In this document: positions 13,906 to 15,781 of the stretch, piece by piece
Numbering within the stretch: the stretch's first letter is position 1
Layout of the letters: each line of letters starts with the position of its first letter
Assembly (NCBI GenBank): GCA_002424645.1
Contig: DIKU01000058.1
Coordinates: forward strand, 15,208 to 30,988
From: Pelobacter sp. UBA5610
GTDB taxonomy: Bacteria > Desulfobacterota > Desulfuromonadia > Desulfuromonadales > Syntrophotaleaceae
Reading direction: 5' to 3'
DNA: 15,781 nt
Program-made: the position numbers and the translations under genes
The notes under the pieces: model-generated
What the model was told of the DNA's origin: nothing
Databases searched by the model: none
The model's input: only the letters and a program-made list of their open reading frames with translations

Positions 13906-14502
13906 ATGACAGCAAGCACTGTTTCATCACGAATCCCTGTCCATGATGTCGACTGTATTTTTACCGATCGGTGGTCTCCGCGCGCCTTTAAACAGGACGC
14001 TCTGCCCGAACATCAGATTCAGGCCCTTTTTGAAGCTGCGCGCTGGGCCCCATCGTGTTTCAATGAACAGCCATGGTTGTTCGTGTATCCTGCCAACGCC
14101 CAGCATCACGAAATGTTTCTCGATCTGCTGGTTCCTAAAAATCGTCGATGGGCCTGCAAAGCACCGCTATTGTTATTTTTACTCGCACGACGGCATTTTG
14201 CCCAATCCGGAAAAGAAAATCGCCATGCCTTGTTCGATGCCGGAGCAGCCTGGCTGTCATTGGCCTTGCAAGCCAGACGTCTCGGACTCTATGCCCACGC
14301 CATGGCGGGTTTCGATCTGGAACGCTCCTATGAACAGTTGCAAGTAGACCCTGAAAAATACACCGTAGTCGCAGCCATAGCCATCGGTCGTCACGATAGT
14401 CCGGAAAACCTGCCGGAAGACCTGCTGGCTATGGAAACCCCCAATGACCGCAAAGCCCCCTCAGAGATAGCTGTCACAGCATGCCCGCTTATTGCCGAAT
14501 AA
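13906..14502 (+). CDS. Nitroreductase family protein (NAD(P)H, FMN)
   Basis: The 198-residue protein shows the nitroreductase fold: DRWSPRAFKQDALPEHQI (21-38) with the phosphate-binding arginine, then FEAARWAPSCFNEQPWLFVY (42-61), where ARWAPSxxNxQPW is the classical FMN site. GAAWLSLALQARRLGLYAHAMAGFD is the conserved helix and loop, and AAIAIGR the last core strand. It should bind FMN and reduce nitro or quinone-like compounds with NAD(P)H, but the physiological substrate is unknown. The ATG at 13906 has GAGAGG about six bases upstream. It is divergent from the SagB-type gene, and the two may share regulatory sequence in the 168 bases between them. The C-terminal 20 residues are variable. 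Confidence 0.9.
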   Translation: MTASTVSSRIPVHDVDCIFTDRWSPRAFKQDALPEHQIQALFEAARWAPSCFNEQPWLFVYPANAQHHEMFLDLLVPKNRRWACKAPLLLFLLARRHFAQSGKENRHALFDAGAAWLSLALQARRLGLYAHAMAGFDLERSYEQLQVDPEKYTVVAAIAIGRHDSPENLPEDLLAMETPNDRKAPSEIAVTACPLIAE

Positions 14503-14573
14503 AACCATACACCCACGGCCAGTAAGCGACCCAACGTTCCACTTCCACCCCTCTTTTACAAAAGGAGCACATC

Positions 14574-14840
14574 ATGGCGAAAGATACGCATTACATCGTC
14601 GGGATCCATGTAGATGATCGCATCAAGCGAGCTTCGGATGTCCAACAGTTGTTGACCGATTACGGCTGCAACATCAAGACCCGCATCGGCCTGCATGAGG
14701 TGACGGGGCAATTCTGTGCAGGATTTGGTTTGATCCTTCTTGAAATGATTGGCGAACCGGTGAAAGTGAAGGAACTTGCGCAAAAACTTGATGCGATCGA
14801 CGGTGTATCCGTGCAGCAGATGGTCTTTGATCACCCTTGA
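14574..14840 (+). CDS. Small ACT-like protein, TM1266 / iron-only hydrogenase system regulator-like
   Basis: The 88-residue protein has an ACT-like ferredoxin fold pattern: strand YIVGIHVDDR, helix ASDVQQLLTDYG, strand NIKTRIGLHEV, strand GFGLILLEMIG, helix PVKVKELAQKLDAI, and the closing GVSVQQMVFD. The IVGIHVDDR, LLTDYG..IKTRIG and LDAIDGVSVQ order matches small proteins annotated as iron-only hydrogenase system regulator (TM1266 family), which usually lie near hydEFG genes; none is in this window. Ligand binding or a regulatory role is inferred from the fold only. The start is supported by AAAGGAG six bases upstream. It lies 71 bases after the nitroreductase and ends before a strong terminator, so both may be on one transcript. 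Confidence 0.7.
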   Translation: MAKDTHYIVGIHVDDRIKRASDVQQLLTDYGCNIKTRIGLHEVTGQFCAGFGLILLEMIGEPVKVKELAQKLDAIDGVSVQQMVFDHP

Positions 14841-14852
14841 TTCAACGCATAC

Positions 14853-14889
14853 AAAACGAGGGCGGAAACACAGTCTCCGCCCTCGTTTT
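14853..14889. terminator. Perfect bidirectional terminator hairpin
   Basis: Fourteen uninterrupted pairs (14853-14866 with 14876-14889) enclose a nine-base loop, with A4/T4 at the stem ends and TTTTATTTT downstream on the plus strand. It sits between converging genes and probably serves both. Confidence 0.92.
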
Positions 14890-14916
14890 ATTTTCAATGC
14901 AACCTTGGATCTTGTT

Positions 14917-15318
14917 TCAATCCATGACCTGGCCATCCCGAAAGGACCAGTGACGTAACTTGCGGGGCATGTGACTGCCGACGCCACCAACAAGCAACGC
15001 CGCCCACATCAGCGGTTCAGCGTATTGAATCCACCCATGCACAACCACGACGCAACCGATATGCAGCATAGCCATAACCCCGCGCCCCTGATAAGGCCAA
15101 CGCCAGCTATGATAAATTTCAGAAGCCACCAACCCCAGACCGGTGCCGACAGTCCACCAGGCCCAGTAATGCAGAACCGGAACCGGTTGTTTGAAGACAA
15201 CCCCTCCCAGCAAAACTCCTGCGACACCAATGTGCAGGCTTCGTAGAGCAATATCAACCCAGCGCGCCCAACCGGCCCGCTTTTTCTTAGCATCATCTTG
15301 CTGTCCGCCGTCCGCCAT
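14917..15318 (-). CDS. Small inner-membrane protein, four predicted helices, unknown function
   Basis: The 133-residue protein has a charged cytoplasmic-looking N-terminus (DDAKKKRAGWARW) and four hydrophobic segments near residues 24-44, 47-68, 80-98 and 102-117. Histidines lie in or near helices (SLHIGVAGVLLGG, VLHYWAW, MLHIGC, VVHGWIQ), a pattern seen in haem- or metal-binding membrane proteins such as CopD-like families, but the resemblance is loose. The C-terminus MPRKLRHWSFRDGQ is basic, placing it on the cytoplasmic side. A good ribosome binding site (GGGAGG, six bases upstream) fixes the ATG at 15318. It converges with the TM1266-like gene across the terminator at 14853-14889. I do not assign a function. 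Confidence 0.82.
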   Translation of the reverse strand: MADGGQQDDAKKKRAGWARWVDIALRSLHIGVAGVLLGGVVFKQPVPVLHYWAWWTVGTGLGLVASEIYHSWRWPYQGRGVMAMLHIGCVVVVHGWIQYAEPLMWAALLVGGVGSHMPRKLRHWSFRDGQVMD

Positions 15319-15574
15319 ACCACACCTCCCGATTGAATTCGATATGAGTCAATCTCCACATGGAGCATTGAACAGTCTTACACCAAATGCTATCGCTAAA
15401 GCAACCTCGGATAACAATGTCTCCTTTGGAAGATGCCCCCTTGACCTGAACGGAAATCTTCGCATTTCGGAGCATCAGGAGTATTAGCCAGCCTCGTTGA
15501 CCATCCCTGCAAAAGACCTTCATGAACAGACATGCGCTCTTACGACGTTTTAGCTACAGTCCAACATTACCATA
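15319..15574. other. Intergenic stretch with no recognised gene
   Basis: About 256 bases lie between the small membrane protein gene and the terminator at 15575. Frames crossing it are short, lack ribosome binding sites, and run antisense to the membrane protein. Its left end should hold the promoter of the membrane protein gene (minus strand), but I see no convincing boxes. No RNA gene was recognised. Confidence 0.5.
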
Positions 15575-15613
15575 AAAAAGAGGGCCTTTCCCATCGGGAA
15601 AGGCCCCCTTTTT
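15575..15613. terminator. Strong terminator of the minus-strand gene at the right edge
   Basis: Eighteen positions (15575-15592 with 15596-15613) pair with one A-C mismatch around a three-base loop, giving a long GC core between A5 and T5 runs. It is 64 bases downstream of the stop of the right-edge minus-strand gene. It works on either strand. Confidence 0.9.
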
Positions 15614-15676
15614 ACTTTTCAAACAATGTCGGACAACATCCCTCAGGGATAGCCATCCAAGCATTTACTTTCGAGA

Positions 15677-15781
15677 TTATTCATCACGCTCGTAATCAAC
15701 GATACGGGATGCGACGGTCTTAATGCTCAAAAGGTCTTTGTAGTTGATGTTGTTGCCCAGGTAGTTACCACCATCGGTACC
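15677..15781 (-). CDS. C-terminal end of an enzyme, possibly CoA-acylating aldehyde dehydrogenase (partial)
   Basis: Reading from the right edge on the minus strand, 34 residues (GTDGGNYLGNNINYKDLLSIK...) end at a TAA (15677-15679). The pattern GGNxxxxNINYKDLLxIKTVA resembles the end of the acetylating acetaldehyde dehydrogenase half of AdhE-type enzymes (GGNSVSENVGVKHLINIKTVA in known members). Such an enzyme converts acetaldehyde and CoA to acetyl-CoA with NAD. With so few residues the family is a guess, but the coding frame itself is convincing because the strong terminator follows. The upstream part is outside the window. Confidence 0.5.
   Translation of the reverse strand, partial: GTDGGNYLGNNINYKDLLSIKTVASRIVDYERDE

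Overview
The window most likely comes from an anaerobic deltaproteobacterium of the Desulfuromonas/Pelobacter/Geobacter type. This is inferred from gene content: a small CbiX cobaltochelatase with a fused CbiE-CbiT, a triheme c-type cytochrome, MobB, a TM1266-like protein, a ferritin-like protein and what looks like the tail of a CoA-acylating aldehyde dehydrogenase. No rRNA, tRNA, insertion sequence, phage gene or CRISPR array was seen. Gene order and base composition look like ordinary chromosome.

Left part (1-4193, all minus strand). Read in transcription order: a DUF393 thiol-redox-like protein, the ribosome-assembly GTPase EngB (probably from a TTG codon), the phosphatase CobC (GTG start), the cobaltochelatase CbiX, the fused methyltransferase CbiET, and a membrane-anchored protein whose acidic tail holds a 48-residue tandem duplication and runs off the left edge. 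CobC, CbiX and CbiET all belong to cobalamin (B12) synthesis. engB, cobC and cbiX are packed with gaps of 12 bases or fewer or an overlap.

Middle (4372-8394). A ferritin-like protein on the plus strand is followed by about 300 bases without a convincing gene. That stretch contains a well-paired candidate structured RNA (about 4980-5144). A strong two-way terminator then overlaps the 3' end of a minus-strand secreted triheme cytochrome c. Divergent from the cytochrome are mobB (molybdenum cofactor), a GDSL esterase with two possible starts, and a glycine-zipper lipoprotein.

Outer-membrane lipid-transport operon (8589-12199, plus). A STAS-MlaE permease fusion, the MlaF ATPase, the MCE-domain protein MlaD and an ABC-auxiliary lipoprotein are tightly coupled and should form one phospholipid-trafficking machine of the inner membrane and periplasm. 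There is no MlaC gene; the lipoprotein may take its place. The leader has two mutually exclusive hairpins.

Right part (12297-15781). folA (dihydrofolate reductase) and a SagB-type oxidoreductase lie on the minus strand. The latter is divergent from a second nitroreductase, with back-to-back promoters between them. A TM1266-like ACT protein follows, then a two-way terminator, a four-helix membrane protein on the minus strand, a gene-free stretch, another strong terminator and the C-terminal end of a minus-strand enzyme at the edge.

No clearly new multi-gene system is evident. The best candidates for something undescribed are the structured RNA near 5 kb, the ferritin-like protein with an altered metal ligand, and the orphan SagB-type protein.
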